Positions 8,658 to 17,318 of a stretch of 64,000 bases of DNA are shown here, piece after piece. A model generated the notes under the pieces. The model made no database searches and was not told where the DNA came from. It worked only from the letters and a program-made list of their open reading frames with translations. Source of the stretch: Xanthocytophaga agilis (GTDB taxonomy: Bacteria > Bacteroidota > Bacteroidia > Cytophagales > 172606-1); the NCBI RefSeq assembly GCF_030068605.1, contig NZ_JASJOU010000008.1:248001-312000 (forward strand). The letters are read 5' to 3'. A program made the position numbers and the translations under genes. How positions within the stretch are numbered: position 1 is the stretch's first letter; the number at the start of each line of letters is the position of its first letter.

Positions 8658-9749
8658 ATGATTACGATCCGTTATAAACCTCTCAAAAATGGAAAGTACT
8701 CCATCTACCTTGACATCTATGTTCAGGATGCTACAGGTAAAATGAAACGAGAATATGAATTTCTAAAAATTTATGTATCCGAAGACTATAGTGTAAAAAA
8801 ACGTCTTAAAGACGCAGATAAAGAATCTGTCTTATATGCAGAAGGGATAAAAGCTAAAAAAGAACTAGAGTTCCTAAACGGCAATTATGGCCTTATAGAA
8901 AAGAAAGCTGACTCACAAGCAGACTACCTTACCTTTCTAACAAGGGAAGTAAAACGAAAAACTACGAATGTAGATTACAATCTTGCCCTTCTGAAACATA
9001 CTAAAGTCTTCTTAAAAGATAAGCAACCAACATTTGCTGAGATTACCCGTGATTGGTGTGAGGATTTTAAGAGTTATTTACTCAAAAACGTAAGTCAAAA
9101 TACAGCACGATCCTATCTACAAGCGTTGAAATTATTTCTGAACATTGCTATTGATAAAGGTTTTTTGCTAATAAACCCTATGCAGAAAGTAACGCTTCCC
9201 AAACTCCAGGATGTTGAGCGTACTACATTAGACATAGATGAATTGAAACTCCTTATCCAAACTCCAACTAAGTTCGGCTATCATATCCGGGAAGCATTTC
9301 TATTCTCCTGTTTTACTGGCTTACGCATCTCAGATATTCGATTACTCAAATGGTCAGATATTCGAGATAATCGAATTTATTTACGTCCAGCAAAGACTTC
9401 CGAAAAGATAGCCATCCTCCCTCTCACTGAAAACGCCAAAGAAATTCTCAACTCGCTAGAAAAAGAACATAACAACGATCTTGTATTCTACAAACTAACT
9501 ATCAATAAAAGTACCTTACGCAAGCACTTGACTCGTTGGGGAACGAAAGCTGGTATCAAACAAAATCTACACTTTCATGCAGGGCGACATACCTTTGCAA
9601 CAATTGGTATAAGTAATGGTATTGACTTGTATACTATGAAAGAAATGTTGGTACATTCAAAAATTGACATGACAATGGTATATGCTAAGATTGTAGATAA
9701 AAAGAAAGTGGAAGAAGTTGCTAAATTCCCTAAACTGTCCCTCAAGTGA
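8658..9749 (+). CDS. tyrosine recombinase/integrase of the tRNA-Pro island
   Basis: A 363-residue site-specific recombinase. The N-terminal arm-binding domain of Bacteroidota integrases (about 1-85) is followed by a SAM-like core-binding domain (about 90-180) and the catalytic domain. All main catalytic residues are visible: Arg223 in GLRISD, Lys near 247-250, His307 and Arg310 in HAGRHTF, His333 in LVHSK and Tyr342 in MTMVYAK. It should integrate and excise DNA at the tRNA-Pro gene just upstream. The partner att site to the right was not found in the window. The excisionase-like gene follows after 118 bases. Confidence 0.92.
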   Translation: MITIRYKPLKNGKYSIYLDIYVQDATGKMKREYEFLKIYVSEDYSVKKRLKDADKESVLYAEGIKAKKELEFLNGNYGLIEKKADSQADYLTFLTREVKRKTTNVDYNLALLKHTKVFLKDKQPTFAEITRDWCEDFKSYLLKNVSQNTARSYLQALKLFLNIAIDKGFLLINPMQKVTLPKLQDVERTTLDIDELKLLIQTPTKFGYHIREAFLFSCFTGLRISDIRLLKWSDIRDNRIYLRPAKTSEKIAILPLTENAKEILNSLEKEHNNDLVFYKLTINKSTLRKHLTRWGTKAGIKQNLHFHAGRHTFATIGISNGIDLYTMKEMLVHSKIDMTMVYAKIVDKKKVEEVAKFPKLSLK

Positions 9750-9867
9750 TTTTACTCTATCAATAAATAATAAGAAAAACAAAAAAATCCAACCCAAGTT
9801 GGGTTCAGGTTGTGTTTATCTTACTTATTTATTCGATTTTTTTGTGGCAAAACTAATCTCTGCCACA

Positions 9868-10209
9868 ATGGAAAATATCATTCTATTTCCTATTCCGCTT
9901 TCACAAATAAGGGAATTGATTAGAGAAGAAATGCGATTAGTACTTCAAGAAGAATCTAATCAGGTTCACTCTTCACAACCCGAACCAAATGAGATCTTAA
10001 CAATTGATAAAGCATCTCAATTTGTCAGTTTAGCAAAAGCAACAATTTATGAGCTGACCTCAAAACGACAGATTCCTTTTTTCAAAAAGGGTAAGAAATT
10101 GTATTTCTCAAAACAAGAGCTACAAACTTGGATGTTAGAAGGGAAAAAGAAAACAACAGCAGAAATAGATTTAGAAGTAAAAAAATACTCAAAGAACAAG
10201 AACCATTAA
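9868..10209 (+). CDS. excisionase-like helix-turn-helix protein
   Basis: 113 residues from the ATG at 9868. Reading could begin at 9718, but that would overlap the end of the integrase and add unlikely sequence. After a hydrophobic N-terminal helix (LSQIRELIREEMRLVL), a MerR/excisionase-type HTH appears: LTIDKASQFVSLAKATIYEL and then IPFFKKGKKLYFSKQELQTW. Such proteins bend att DNA or act as recombination directionality factors. It is a distant paralogue of the protein at 45538-45867, which sits in the same position relative to another integrase. Confidence 0.8.
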   Translation: MENIILFPIPLSQIRELIREEMRLVLQEESNQVHSSQPEPNEILTIDKASQFVSLAKATIYELTSKRQIPFFKKGKKLYFSKQELQTWMLEGKKKTTAEIDLEVKKYSKNKNH

Positions 10210-10283
10210 TAGCGCTAAACTAATAAGTGAGCTAACAAAACAATGTTTGGAACGCATAGAAAAATTGAAAGTATTATACAAAG

Positions 10284-10334
10284 GCACCTGACTCATAATC
10301 AGGTGGTCCCTGGTTCGAGCCCAGGCTGGCCCAC
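10284..10334 (+). repeat. left attachment site: 3' half of a tRNA(CAT) gene
   Basis: The 51 bases carry the anticodon arm CCTGA-CTCATAA-TCAGG (anticodon CAT), the variable region, a complete T arm CCTGGTTCGAGCCCAGG and the 3' acceptor CTGGCCC. The matching 5' acceptor and D arm are absent, so this is a fragment and not a working tRNA. A near-identical copy in the same orientation lies at 47913-47963. I read the pair as att sites of the element between them. Confidence 0.8.
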
Positions 10335-10343
10335 CTAATAATC

Positions 10344-10380
10344 AAAGGGTTACGATTTGAAAAAGTCGTAGCCCTTTTTT
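10344..10380 (+). terminator. tRNA terminator carried with the att fragment
   Basis: AAAGGGTTACGA pairs with TCGTAGCCCTTT (one G-U) before a T6 tract. The same hairpin follows the second tRNA fragment at 47973, so it belongs to the duplicated segment. Confidence 0.8.
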
Positions 10381-10381
10381 C

Positions 10382-10403
10382 TTGCCCAACAATTTGCCCA
10401 ACA
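10382..10403. repeat. tandem TTGCCCAACA, candidate integrase arm site
   Basis: TTGCCCAACA occurs twice, 12 bases apart. The same pair is found at 47784-47805, and a variant TTGCACAACA pair at 48012-48033. All three flank the att fragments or the integrase start. Confidence 0.55.
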
Positions 10404-10705
10404 TCTGCATCTCTTAAATTATTTTTCTCATCGATATTTAGTTACAAAACTAGATATACCTGTCTGACTTTTTTTCTTAGGATTACGAAACTCAATAGTT
10501 AACCATCCCTAATAATAGAGTTGACACCTGGTTATAAAAAGAACCTGGTATTGTTCTGAAGCTTTACCAATATAGAAATTAGGATAAAATTAGAATTTGA
10601 TTTGGTGGGCATCTGCTAAAAATGCCTACCTGTAGGGAGTAGACCCGAACCGGAGCACATCCGGTCAAGCGAAATTCTCTCCCCATGGAAAAAATAAAAT
10701 TTGGT
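10404..10705. other. non-coding stretch at the left end of the element
   Basis: No gene is apparent. The only structure I see is the dyad ACCGGAgcacaTCCGGT near 10655, inside a GC-richer patch ending CTCTCCCC, which could be the end of an old insertion. Confidence 0.35.
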
Positions 10706-11464
10706 TTATACCTTTGGATACTTTTCTTCATTTCCATCGACAGCACCTTTGACTTTGTTAAAAAGATCAGCAAAAGTATTATCAATAGTTTCTTTACTTG
10801 TTGCTGGGAGATCAGGCTTTCCAGATATTAGCTTCATGTATGTATCAAAAACTTTTTGTATCTCTAATTGCTCAGCAGTTGTATTTAGAGTAAGTCGGAT
10901 AGTATAAGATAGATTAGTTAAATCTTCATGATACTTTTGAATATGTGATCGATAAGTATAGTTAGTATAATCTTCTAAAGAAGCATCTACCAAATCAGCA
11001 GAGTTCAAAAACTCTATATCTTTCTTATCATATTTATCTTTAATACCATAAAAGCTATTATTAAGCTCAAACCCCATAGTAAAGAATTTGCTAAATAACG
11101 TTTTCAATTCTTGTTTTTGCGTTTTGATATTCTCAAAATATCTTTTTTTATCTTCCGCAGATCTATTGGATTCTATCTGGTGATATAAATTTTCAGTCGT
11201 GACCTTTAACTGTTCTTTGAGATTGGTCGCCCCTGCCTCTAATTGAGATTTTAAGTTTTTCTCACTTGACGCTATTTGTTTGCTCGTATTATAGGCAGTT
11301 ACAAATGTTGCGAATATAGAAGCACCCACAAGTAGTATAGTAGACAAAGGGATATCCCAAGAACCTTCCTTCGGGCTTTGACCTGTTGATCCGCTCTGAT
11401 TCTGAGTGAAGCCAAAAGTAGATAGACCTAAGCATATCATGAGTACTAAAAATATTTTTTTCAT
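10706..11464 (-). CDS. secreted or membrane-anchored coiled-coil protein
   Basis: About 252 residues from the ATG at 11462-11464, chosen because MKKIFLVLMICLGLSTFGFTQ is a typical Bacteroidota signal peptide; the 41 codons upstream add nothing plausible. A second hydrophobic segment follows (IPLSTILLVGASIFATFVTAY), then a long charged coiled coil (about 75-150). The protein should be anchored in the inner membrane with a helical domain. Family not recognised. It is the leftmost cargo gene of the element and diverges from the membrane-protein cassette at 11679. Confidence 0.65.
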   Translation of the reverse strand: MKKIFLVLMICLGLSTFGFTQNQSGSTGQSPKEGSWDIPLSTILLVGASIFATFVTAYNTSKQIASSEKNLKSQLEAGATNLKEQLKVTTENLYHQIESNRSAEDKKRYFENIKTQKQELKTLFSKFFTMGFELNNSFYGIKDKYDKKDIEFLNSADLVDASLEDYTNYTYRSHIQKYHEDLTNLSYTIRLTLNTTAEQLEIQKVFDTYMKLISGKPDLPATSKETIDNTFADLFNKVKGAVDGNEEKYPKV

Positions 11465-11584
11465 AGGTTGATTTTTTATAAAGGTGGAATAGATACTAAA
11501 AGTAAACATATAAATAAGTGACCGAAAAAGGTACTTAAAAAAGTGGATGAAAATAGCCTTTTTTCCTATCAATTTAGTGGCCAG

Positions 11585-11624
11585 CACACCTGACCGAAAA
11601 ACGAGCGTTTTTCGGTCAGGTGTG
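11585..11624. promoter_or_regulatory. perfect 19-bp inverted repeat between divergent genes
   Basis: CACACCTGACCGAAAAACG is followed by AG and then its exact reverse complement. It lies 120 bases from the start of the leftward gene and 54 bases before the rightward gene. It has no T tract, so a divergent operator or fused transposon ends are both possible. Confidence 0.55.
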
Positions 11625-11678
11625 ATTATAAAAAATACTTAGATTATATTTATCTTGTAAGAATCAAAGAAGATATAT

Positions 11679-12764
11679 ATGAAAATATTTAGCTTAATAA
11701 ACTTTATCTATTTTGAATTAACATATTTTGTAACCAAAAAAGAATGGTTATATAATAGTACAAATGATGTAATCATAATAAAACATAATGATTTATACAT
11801 CAAAAAAAGTATTAGGGTATGGACATATATTTGTGATGTAAAGAATGGTTTGTTAACCGTTCTTTCAGTTGTTGTAATGCTCTTTTTTTTAGCTCTTATT
11901 GATATTGATATCTCAACTTTTTTAACAATAGGAACAGCCAAATTATTAATTGATCAACGCATATCAAACGTTGCAACTATTATTAGTATGACGTTAGCTG
12001 TAATAGGATTCTTATTGGGGAATATCGCAGTTAAAGAACCTTTTGCTTATAAAATCCTTTTTAAGAGATCTGGATTCTACCCGATTATTTTCTATATACT
12101 TACAACACTTATTTACTTATTGATTATTTCAACCTTGAGAGATTTTCTATCAGAAGGTCTTTTCATACGTTTGGTATTAACAGGAACATGTTTAGTTATA
12201 TGTATCCCAATATTCATTGGTTACTTATTCAAGGCTATTATAGACTTTACTAATTCAACAAAAATCCATTCATTTCTCAAAGAAGAATTATTAGTGGAGA
12301 CAAAAGACACACTGAGAAATGAGTTGGTAAATAAATATAGCAGACAGATATTTAAGGCATCACTTGAATCATGTTGGTTAGTTGAATTGTCCCAATCTAT
12401 AAGTAATTCAAATATCAATGAAACAGCAGAAACAATAATTTGTGATATAAATATTGGCAAAATAAAAGAATTTATAAAAAGACAAGAATCTAATACTAGA
12501 AGGTCTTATGAACCTTTATTTATTGATAAAGAATTTACTAAAAATACTCAATACATTTTGGGGCAAACTCTTTTGCCAGAAGATCGTGAGAGGCTAAATT
12601 CTTGTATACGATTATCACAAAAAAGAGAAAAGGAAGAAAGTATACTAAGAAGCTATTACGTATATAAGTTGAATGAAGCTGCAAATACAAGTAATAGTAA
12701 GATTCTTGATCAAATACTTGCTATACAACTCGAACTAATAGAACTAGAATTGAAACATAAGTAA
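11679..12764 (+). CDS. hypothetical four-helix membrane protein
   Basis: A 361-residue protein. Four hydrophobic segments are visible: LLTVLSVVVMLFFLALIDI, ATIISMTLAVIGFLLGNIAV, FYPIIFYILTTLIYLLIIST and LVLTGTCLVICIPIFIGYLF. The C-terminal 170 residues are charged, helical and probably cytoplasmic. I do not recognise the family. The stop is followed by only two bases before the next ATG, so it is translationally linked to the 336-aa protein downstream. The two genes form a self-contained cassette, in a cargo position of a mobile element, with very AT-rich codons compared with the chromosomal genes on the left. Confidence 0.7.
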   Translation: MKIFSLINFIYFELTYFVTKKEWLYNSTNDVIIIKHNDLYIKKSIRVWTYICDVKNGLLTVLSVVVMLFFLALIDIDISTFLTIGTAKLLIDQRISNVATIISMTLAVIGFLLGNIAVKEPFAYKILFKRSGFYPIIFYILTTLIYLLIISTLRDFLSEGLFIRLVLTGTCLVICIPIFIGYLFKAIIDFTNSTKIHSFLKEELLVETKDTLRNELVNKYSRQIFKASLESCWLVELSQSISNSNINETAETIICDINIGKIKEFIKRQESNTRRSYEPLFIDKEFTKNTQYILGQTLLPEDRERLNSCIRLSQKREKEESILRSYYVYKLNEAANTSNSKILDQILAIQLELIELELKHK

Positions 12765-12766
12765 TT

Positions 12767-13777
12767 ATGAATACTACAAATAGAATTGATAGAGAAATTT
12801 TTGATGCATGTATTAAAGCAATAGAAAGAAATGATACAGAGATATTTAAATCACTACTCAATTTTGTAGAAAATTTTTGGAAACTAAGTATACAATATCA
12901 ATCAATTACTCACTTTGATCAATATATATATTTTCCTTCCTTTGCTTATGAACATGCGTATAATCTAAATAAGAATAGTACAAGATACTTAGATTTATAT
13001 AAACTGTGTTCACAACGTCCAATATCTACTTTAAATAACATTATTTCTTACAATCTTGAAAAACATGATAAAAAAGCCTTATTAGATAATTTTATTTATT
13101 CTGGCATTTGTGAGTTGAATCGGCTATTATATTATACAGTAAGAAACAAAGATGTGCTTACATTCAGGTATGTGGTAGATGAACTAATAAGATATAGTGG
13201 TAAGATTGACTATAATCTGCTTACTCAATATCGATTTCATATCATTATAGGTATAAAATTTTGGATACTATTCCTATATAGCAAAGATCAAATTACAGAA
13301 GGTAGTGTATTGAATTTTTTAGATTCTATTCCATTAAAAAATTATTATAGCCTCGATAATCAAAGCTATAATCGACAATATAAGTTAAAAGATTTCACAG
13401 AAGCTTATAAGATGAATAATGATTATCTTGATTGGATAAACTGGGATTATATACAAACTGATTTATCTATAGAACATAGTCGACCAGATCCAAGTTCATG
13501 GTTAGTTTTTGGCTCTTTTATTGATTTAATACAAAATGATAATCCTAAATTGGATGCCACATATTTCAAATACAATATATTATTTCCATTTAAGGGAAAA
13601 GGTTCTGGCTATAGAGAAATACAAATCTATGGTGAACAATTAAAGAGTAATCTCGACAAATGGATGAATGTTATAACTATGTATCCTATGTATAAAGATA
13701 AAGAAAAGAAAGGGGTAGATCGTAAAACTAGACTAAAACAAAAAATAGATGAAATATTAGAACATTTCAATTTATAA
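12767..13777 (+). CDS. hypothetical cytoplasmic protein, partner of the membrane protein
   Basis: A 336-residue protein with no signal or membrane segment. It is rich in aromatic and charged residues and appears largely helical (IFDACIKAIERNDTEIFKSL, then several helix pairs), perhaps a repeat-type scaffold. No catalytic motif stands out. It starts two bases after the membrane protein gene and shares its base composition, so the two probably arrived together. The role is unknown; a conflict-system role is possible only by location. Confidence 0.65.
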   Translation: MNTTNRIDREIFDACIKAIERNDTEIFKSLLNFVENFWKLSIQYQSITHFDQYIYFPSFAYEHAYNLNKNSTRYLDLYKLCSQRPISTLNNIISYNLEKHDKKALLDNFIYSGICELNRLLYYTVRNKDVLTFRYVVDELIRYSGKIDYNLLTQYRFHIIIGIKFWILFLYSKDQITEGSVLNFLDSIPLKNYYSLDNQSYNRQYKLKDFTEAYKMNNDYLDWINWDYIQTDLSIEHSRPDPSSWLVFGSFIDLIQNDNPKLDATYFKYNILFPFKGKGSGYREIQIYGEQLKSNLDKWMNVITMYPMYKDKEKKGVDRKTRLKQKIDEILEHFNL

Positions 13778-13798
13778 TTGCATTATAAGATAGGAATC

Positions 13799-15067
13799 CT
13801 ACTTACAATTTACTACAGGTAATTCTTTCCAACGAGTAGTAAATCGTTTGCTTCGCATAGTTGATAACATTTGCCACTCTTGGGTAGTACCATTACTTGC
13901 TAAAAACACACTTCCTTGCCCCCATCGTTTGTTAATCTTGTCTATTACTTTCATTAAGGCAGGGTTTGATGGGCGTTCTTCAAATAGTTGAGTTTGTTGA
14001 TATTTAGCAGATACAATCCCATTCAATACTATACCAGCTTTTTTATACTCTATTCCTTCCTTAAAGATCTTCCTCAAACCTTCTAAGGCATAATGTGCTA
14101 AAATTCTACTATCAGATGAAGGAGAAGGCAGGGTGATAGTAATACCGGCATTGAATGGATTAGTTTTGTGTTGAGAAGATTGGATAAAAATAGAAAGTAC
14201 AGCCGCAACAGTTTCTTCCGTCCGTAGTTTTTCGGCTGCTTTACTGGCATAGGTACTGACTGCCTCTGAAAGTTCCCCTAGTTCAGTCACAATTTTACCA
14301 AAACTACGACTCACGCAAATAGATTGCTTTGGGCGTGGTACAAGTTCCATCTCAATACAAGAAGTCCCGTTTAGTTCTTCAATGATCCTTTCACCAACAA
14401 TACCGCCAAGATGTTTTTTTGCCCAGGCTCTGCGGACTCGTGCCAAATCAAAAGCATGTGTAATCTGGTAAGAATGCAGTTTTTTAGCGTACTGCCTACC
14501 TATACCCCACACATCTTCAACCTTTGTCTGTTTCAAAGCTTCTTTCCATTTCTCTTCTGTATCCAGGAGCAATACACCGGATGCAGTTTTATCTTTACGA
14601 GACATCTTTTTAGCTAGGTGATTGGCAACTTTGCTTAGGGTTTTTGTTGGACCAATTCCAACACAAGTTGGAATACCTAAATCCTGCAGAACGGTTTGAC
14701 GAATTTCTTTACCATATTCCAATAAATCCCATCTCTCAAATCCATTGAGAGATAAAAAACATTCATCGATAGAATATATTTCAATTTCATCGCTGAAGGT
14801 TGATAGTATATTCATCATCCTTTGCGACATATCCCCGTAGAGAGCATAATTGCTGGAGAGTGTTTTTACATTATGCTCTTCTAAAAAAGATTTTATCTGG
14901 AAGTAAGGAACTCCCATCTGTACACCTAGATCTTTCGCCTCATTTGACCTGGCGATTACTGAGCTATCATTGTTACTTAATACAATAACAGGTTGTCCTT
15001 CTAGTAAAGGATTAAATACACGTTCACACGAGACGTAAAAATTATTGCCATCAATTAAAGAAAACAA
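13799..15067 (-). CDS. umuC: DNA polymerase V catalytic subunit UmuC
   Basis: A 422-residue Y-family polymerase that copies damaged DNA. The start is TTG, since an in-frame stop lies directly upstream and the product then begins as family members do (MFSLIDGNNFYVSCERVF). Catalytic acidic residues are Asp6 and Asp101-Glu102 in YSIDECFLSL. The HhH region (VEDVWGIGRQYAKKL) and the little-finger domain follow, and the C-terminus holds the UmuC-type extension. It belongs with the broken umuD 82 bases upstream. Mobile elements often carry umuDC. Confidence 0.93.
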   Translation of the reverse strand: MFSLIDGNNFYVSCERVFNPLLEGQPVIVLSNNDSSVIARSNEAKDLGVQMGVPYFQIKSFLEEHNVKTLSSNYALYGDMSQRMMNILSTFSDEIEIYSIDECFLSLNGFERWDLLEYGKEIRQTVLQDLGIPTCVGIGPTKTLSKVANHLAKKMSRKDKTASGVLLLDTEEKWKEALKQTKVEDVWGIGRQYAKKLHSYQITHAFDLARVRRAWAKKHLGGIVGERIIEELNGTSCIEMELVPRPKQSICVSRSFGKIVTELGELSEAVSTYASKAAEKLRTEETVAAVLSIFIQSSQHKTNPFNAGITITLPSPSSDSRILAHYALEGLRKIFKEGIEYKKAGIVLNGIVSAKYQQTQLFEERPSNPALMKVIDKINKRWGQGSVFLASNGTTQEWQMLSTMRSKRFTTRWKELPVVNCK

Positions 15068-15149
15068 TCACTTTTAAATTTATAGTAGCAGCCTATGACC
15101 TATTTAAAAAGCAGCTGAGAATGCCTTTATCTTTCCACTCAAGCCAGTG

Positions 15150-15636
15150 TTAAGAAAAATTATTAATTGCTGATGTCACTACTCCCCAAACTTTGAAACT
15201 CATATCTTCAGTGATAAGAATTTCTTTAAAATCTGAGTTTTCCGGACTTAGATAGACTTTTCGATTTTCAATTTTGAGTCTCTTACATGTAAACTCATTA
15301 TCCAAAACCGCAAGTACTATACTTCCATCCTTAAACTTTTTTGACCGGTCTACAATGATAATTGCATTATCAAAGATCCCGCAATCTTTCATTGAATTTC
15401 CAGAGACTCTACAATAAAATGTTGAATGTGTGTTTTGGATCAACATTTCATTCAAATCCAAATGACTATCAAGATGATCATCAGCGGGTGAAGGAAATCC
15501 GGCTGTGTAGACTTGACTGATAGAGTGGCAATTTGACCTGATAATCAGATGTGGGCTTGCACACCTGAATTATCTTGTAAGCATTGGCAGGTAGAATATC
15601 TAACCTTTCAATGCGAGAAATAGCTTTTGCCTTCAT
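15150..15636 (-). pseudogene. umuD: umuD, split by a frameshift near the cleavage site
   Basis: The C-terminal frame contains the UmuD/LexA protease core: cleavage region TAGFPSPADD, catalytic Ser in VSGNSMKDCGIFD and catalytic Lys in FTCKRLK. The N-terminal frame starts at the ATG at 15634-15636 (MKAKAISRIERLDILPANAY) and runs in another phase to a stop at 15481. The two join around 15500-15520 (LPLYQS then QVYTAGFP), a one-base shift. Either the gene is inactive, or the downstream frame starts within it (TTG at 15459-15461) and makes a UmuD'-like product directly. A sequencing error is the third option. Confidence 0.75.
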
Positions 15637-15734
15637 TGGATTTATAATTAATGTAAAACAAAAGATAAGTGGCAATGTAGATAATAGTTAGAATATAATT
15701 AGCATTTATAACCTACAATTAATTTTCAGATAGA

Positions 15735-15775
15735 AGGAAACCTGTAATTCCTTAATAGTGAACTACAGGTTTCCT
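15735..15775. terminator. 12-bp hairpin, terminator-like
   Basis: AGGAAACCTGTA pairs exactly with TACAGGTTTCCT across a 17-base loop. No strong T tract follows, so the function is uncertain. Confidence 0.4.
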
Positions 15776-15779
15776 ATAA

Positions 15780-15799
15780 AATACCTCGAATGAGGTATT
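15780..15799. promoter_or_regulatory. dispersed palindrome, site 1 of 6
   Basis: AATACCTC-GAAT-GAGGTATT, a perfect 8-bp dyad 56 bases upstream of the gene at 15855. It belongs to a family also found at 30628, 50604, 50833, 57671 and 58886. Confidence 0.55.
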
Positions 15800-15854
15800 G
15801 CGCTAGACTATCCAGAGATAGAAATTACAGAAAAGTAGGGATGCTTAACTTATT

Positions 15855-16256
15855 ATGATAATGAACGCCAAGAAAATAGGACTTAAAAACTCTAATGATC
15901 TTTTAAGAGAAGAAATCAGAAGATGGATATACTTCATAATGAACGGATTACTTAGTATTTCTTTAATCTGTTTTGGTGCAATAGAATTATATATCCCATC
16001 TTTATTAAGTCTCCCACCTTATTTCGAAGATCATCCATATGCTCCTATAGGAACTGGTTTAGCATTGATAAGTGGACAAAGTATAATTTCTATATTAGGC
16101 CAAGTAGGAAAATTATATCCTCTCCTTAAACAGTTATTGAGTATATATAAACTATATCTCAAATCTCAGGGGGTTGAGGCTGAAGATTCAGAAATTATTG
16201 ATGAGGAATATGAGATTGATGAAGGCATTAAAAAAGACAAAGTAGCTTCAAACTAA
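15855..16256 (+). CDS. small hypothetical membrane protein
   Basis: A 133-residue protein. After a charged N-terminus, there are two hydrophobic segments (WIYFIMNGLLSISLICFGAI and a weaker one, PIGTGLALISGQSIISIL). The C-terminus is very acidic (EAEDSEIIDEEYEIDEGI). It is followed 19 bases later by another membrane protein on the same strand. Family not recognised. A dispersed palindrome lies in its upstream region. Confidence 0.6.
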   Translation: MIMNAKKIGLKNSNDLLREEIRRWIYFIMNGLLSISLICFGAIELYIPSLLSLPPYFEDHPYAPIGTGLALISGQSIISILGQVGKLYPLLKQLLSIYKLYLKSQGVEAEDSEIIDEEYEIDEGIKKDKVASN

Positions 16257-16275
16257 TATTAACACAAGGCTTAAA

Positions 16276-17247
16276 ATGATCATCCACAAAGAAATAAGTA
16301 ATAAAATTTTCGTTATCAGCGGAATATGCATGTTATTAATATCAATAGGTCTACTCTTACAAGGAGGAGCAATCGGAGAATTATTTGGAAGCTTCTTGAT
16401 AGTTGTTGGAGTTCAAATGTTATTACATGTCTTGAAAATTAGATCTGAACTCATAGGTAATAAAATTAAAAATAATGCTCTAAAATTACAGAACATTGAA
16501 ATCACAAGTTGGAATTTAAATGATTATAATCCACCTCGTAGGCTTATGTTAAGAACTATGGCTTATTATGATCTCGGCAACCTATTTTCTTCATCTTGGA
16601 AAAAACTTTTTAAAACACAGTTAATATTCATAATTAGTGGATTAATTATGTTATTAATATCAATAGGTCTACTCTTACAAGGAGGAGCAATCGGAGAATT
16701 ATTTGGAAGCTTCTTGATAGTTGTTGGAGTTCAAATGTTATTACATGTCTTGAAAATTAGATCTGAACAGATACACATCACAGATAGTCCAATACATGAT
16801 ATTATAAGAGAATTTATAAAAGAAATCTTTTTTTATCTCAAACATATAATCAACCGAAACTTATTTTATGCTGGGATTGGTATAATTTGGATCGTAAGCG
16901 CATTTATCCTTAATAATATCCTGGAAACTGCAAATTCATATCTTAATCCACCAGTTATTAATAGTATTCCTGATCCGGGGTATGATACAGCTAGCTCGGA
17001 TTATCAAGGCTATCAAGGTGGGGCGGCTTATGAAGTATATGCTAGTTATGTTCGACTCTATACCCTATTGGGCTTTTTAGGTGTCACACTGGTCATATTA
17101 ATTTATATCGCAGTTCTACTCTCTTCTAAAAAATTCTCTTTGCTATATAGGGATTCGGATATTCAGGTAAAACATAAAATCGCTTTTATAACTTTAGTTG
17201 TATTCTATATTGTTCTAGCTGTATTAATTCATATTTTTTTACTATAG
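16276..17247 (+). CDS. hypothetical membrane protein with an exact internal duplication
   Basis: A 323-residue protein. Residues about 19-58 and 125-164 are the same hairpin of two membrane helices (MLLISIGLLLQGGAIGELF then a second hydrophobic stretch to VLKIRSE). The DNA of the two copies is identical over 121 bases while the flanks differ. Two further membrane helices lie near residues 195-215 and 270-320, separated by a Gly/Tyr-rich loop (SSDYQGYQGGAAYEVYASY). Function unknown. It probably forms an operon with the 133-aa protein upstream. Confidence 0.65.
   Translation: MIIHKEISNKIFVISGICMLLISIGLLLQGGAIGELFGSFLIVVGVQMLLHVLKIRSELIGNKIKNNALKLQNIEITSWNLNDYNPPRRLMLRTMAYYDLGNLFSSSWKKLFKTQLIFIISGLIMLLISIGLLLQGGAIGELFGSFLIVVGVQMLLHVLKIRSEQIHITDSPIHDIIREFIKEIFFYLKHIINRNLFYAGIGIIWIVSAFILNNILETANSYLNPPVINSIPDPGYDTASSDYQGYQGGAAYEVYASYVRLYTLLGFLGVTLVILIYIAVLLSSKKFSLLYRDSDIQVKHKIAFITLVVFYIVLAVLIHIFLL
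16330..16768 (+). repeat. pair of identical 121-bp direct repeats
   Basis: 16330-16450 and 16648-16768 are identical by eye. Their offset is 318 bases, or 106 codons, so the gene stays in frame. Confidence 0.85.
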
Positions 17248-17262
17248 TCCTTTTGTAAGTCT

Positions 17263-17318
17263 AATACTATAATTGAAAATAGCCTTCATTAATGAAAGCT
17301 ATTTTCAATTATAGTATT
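17263..17318. terminator. long palindrome ending the membrane operon
   Basis: A 56-base near-perfect dyad: AATACTATAATTGAAAATAG pairs with CTATTTTCAATTATAGTATT, and the central TTCATTAATGAA is itself palindromic. It begins 16 bases after the stop of the gene ending at 17247, so it can act as a terminator. Confidence 0.6.

Noticed and set aside
10284-10334. A working tRNA-Met or tRNA-Ile gene
   Set aside because: The acceptor 5' strand and D arm are missing, so it cannot form a cloverleaf.
15481-15675. The 64-codon ORF as a separate gene
   Set aside because: Its sequence from the ATG at 15634-15636 continues into the UmuD frame after a one-base shift, so it is the front of umuD.
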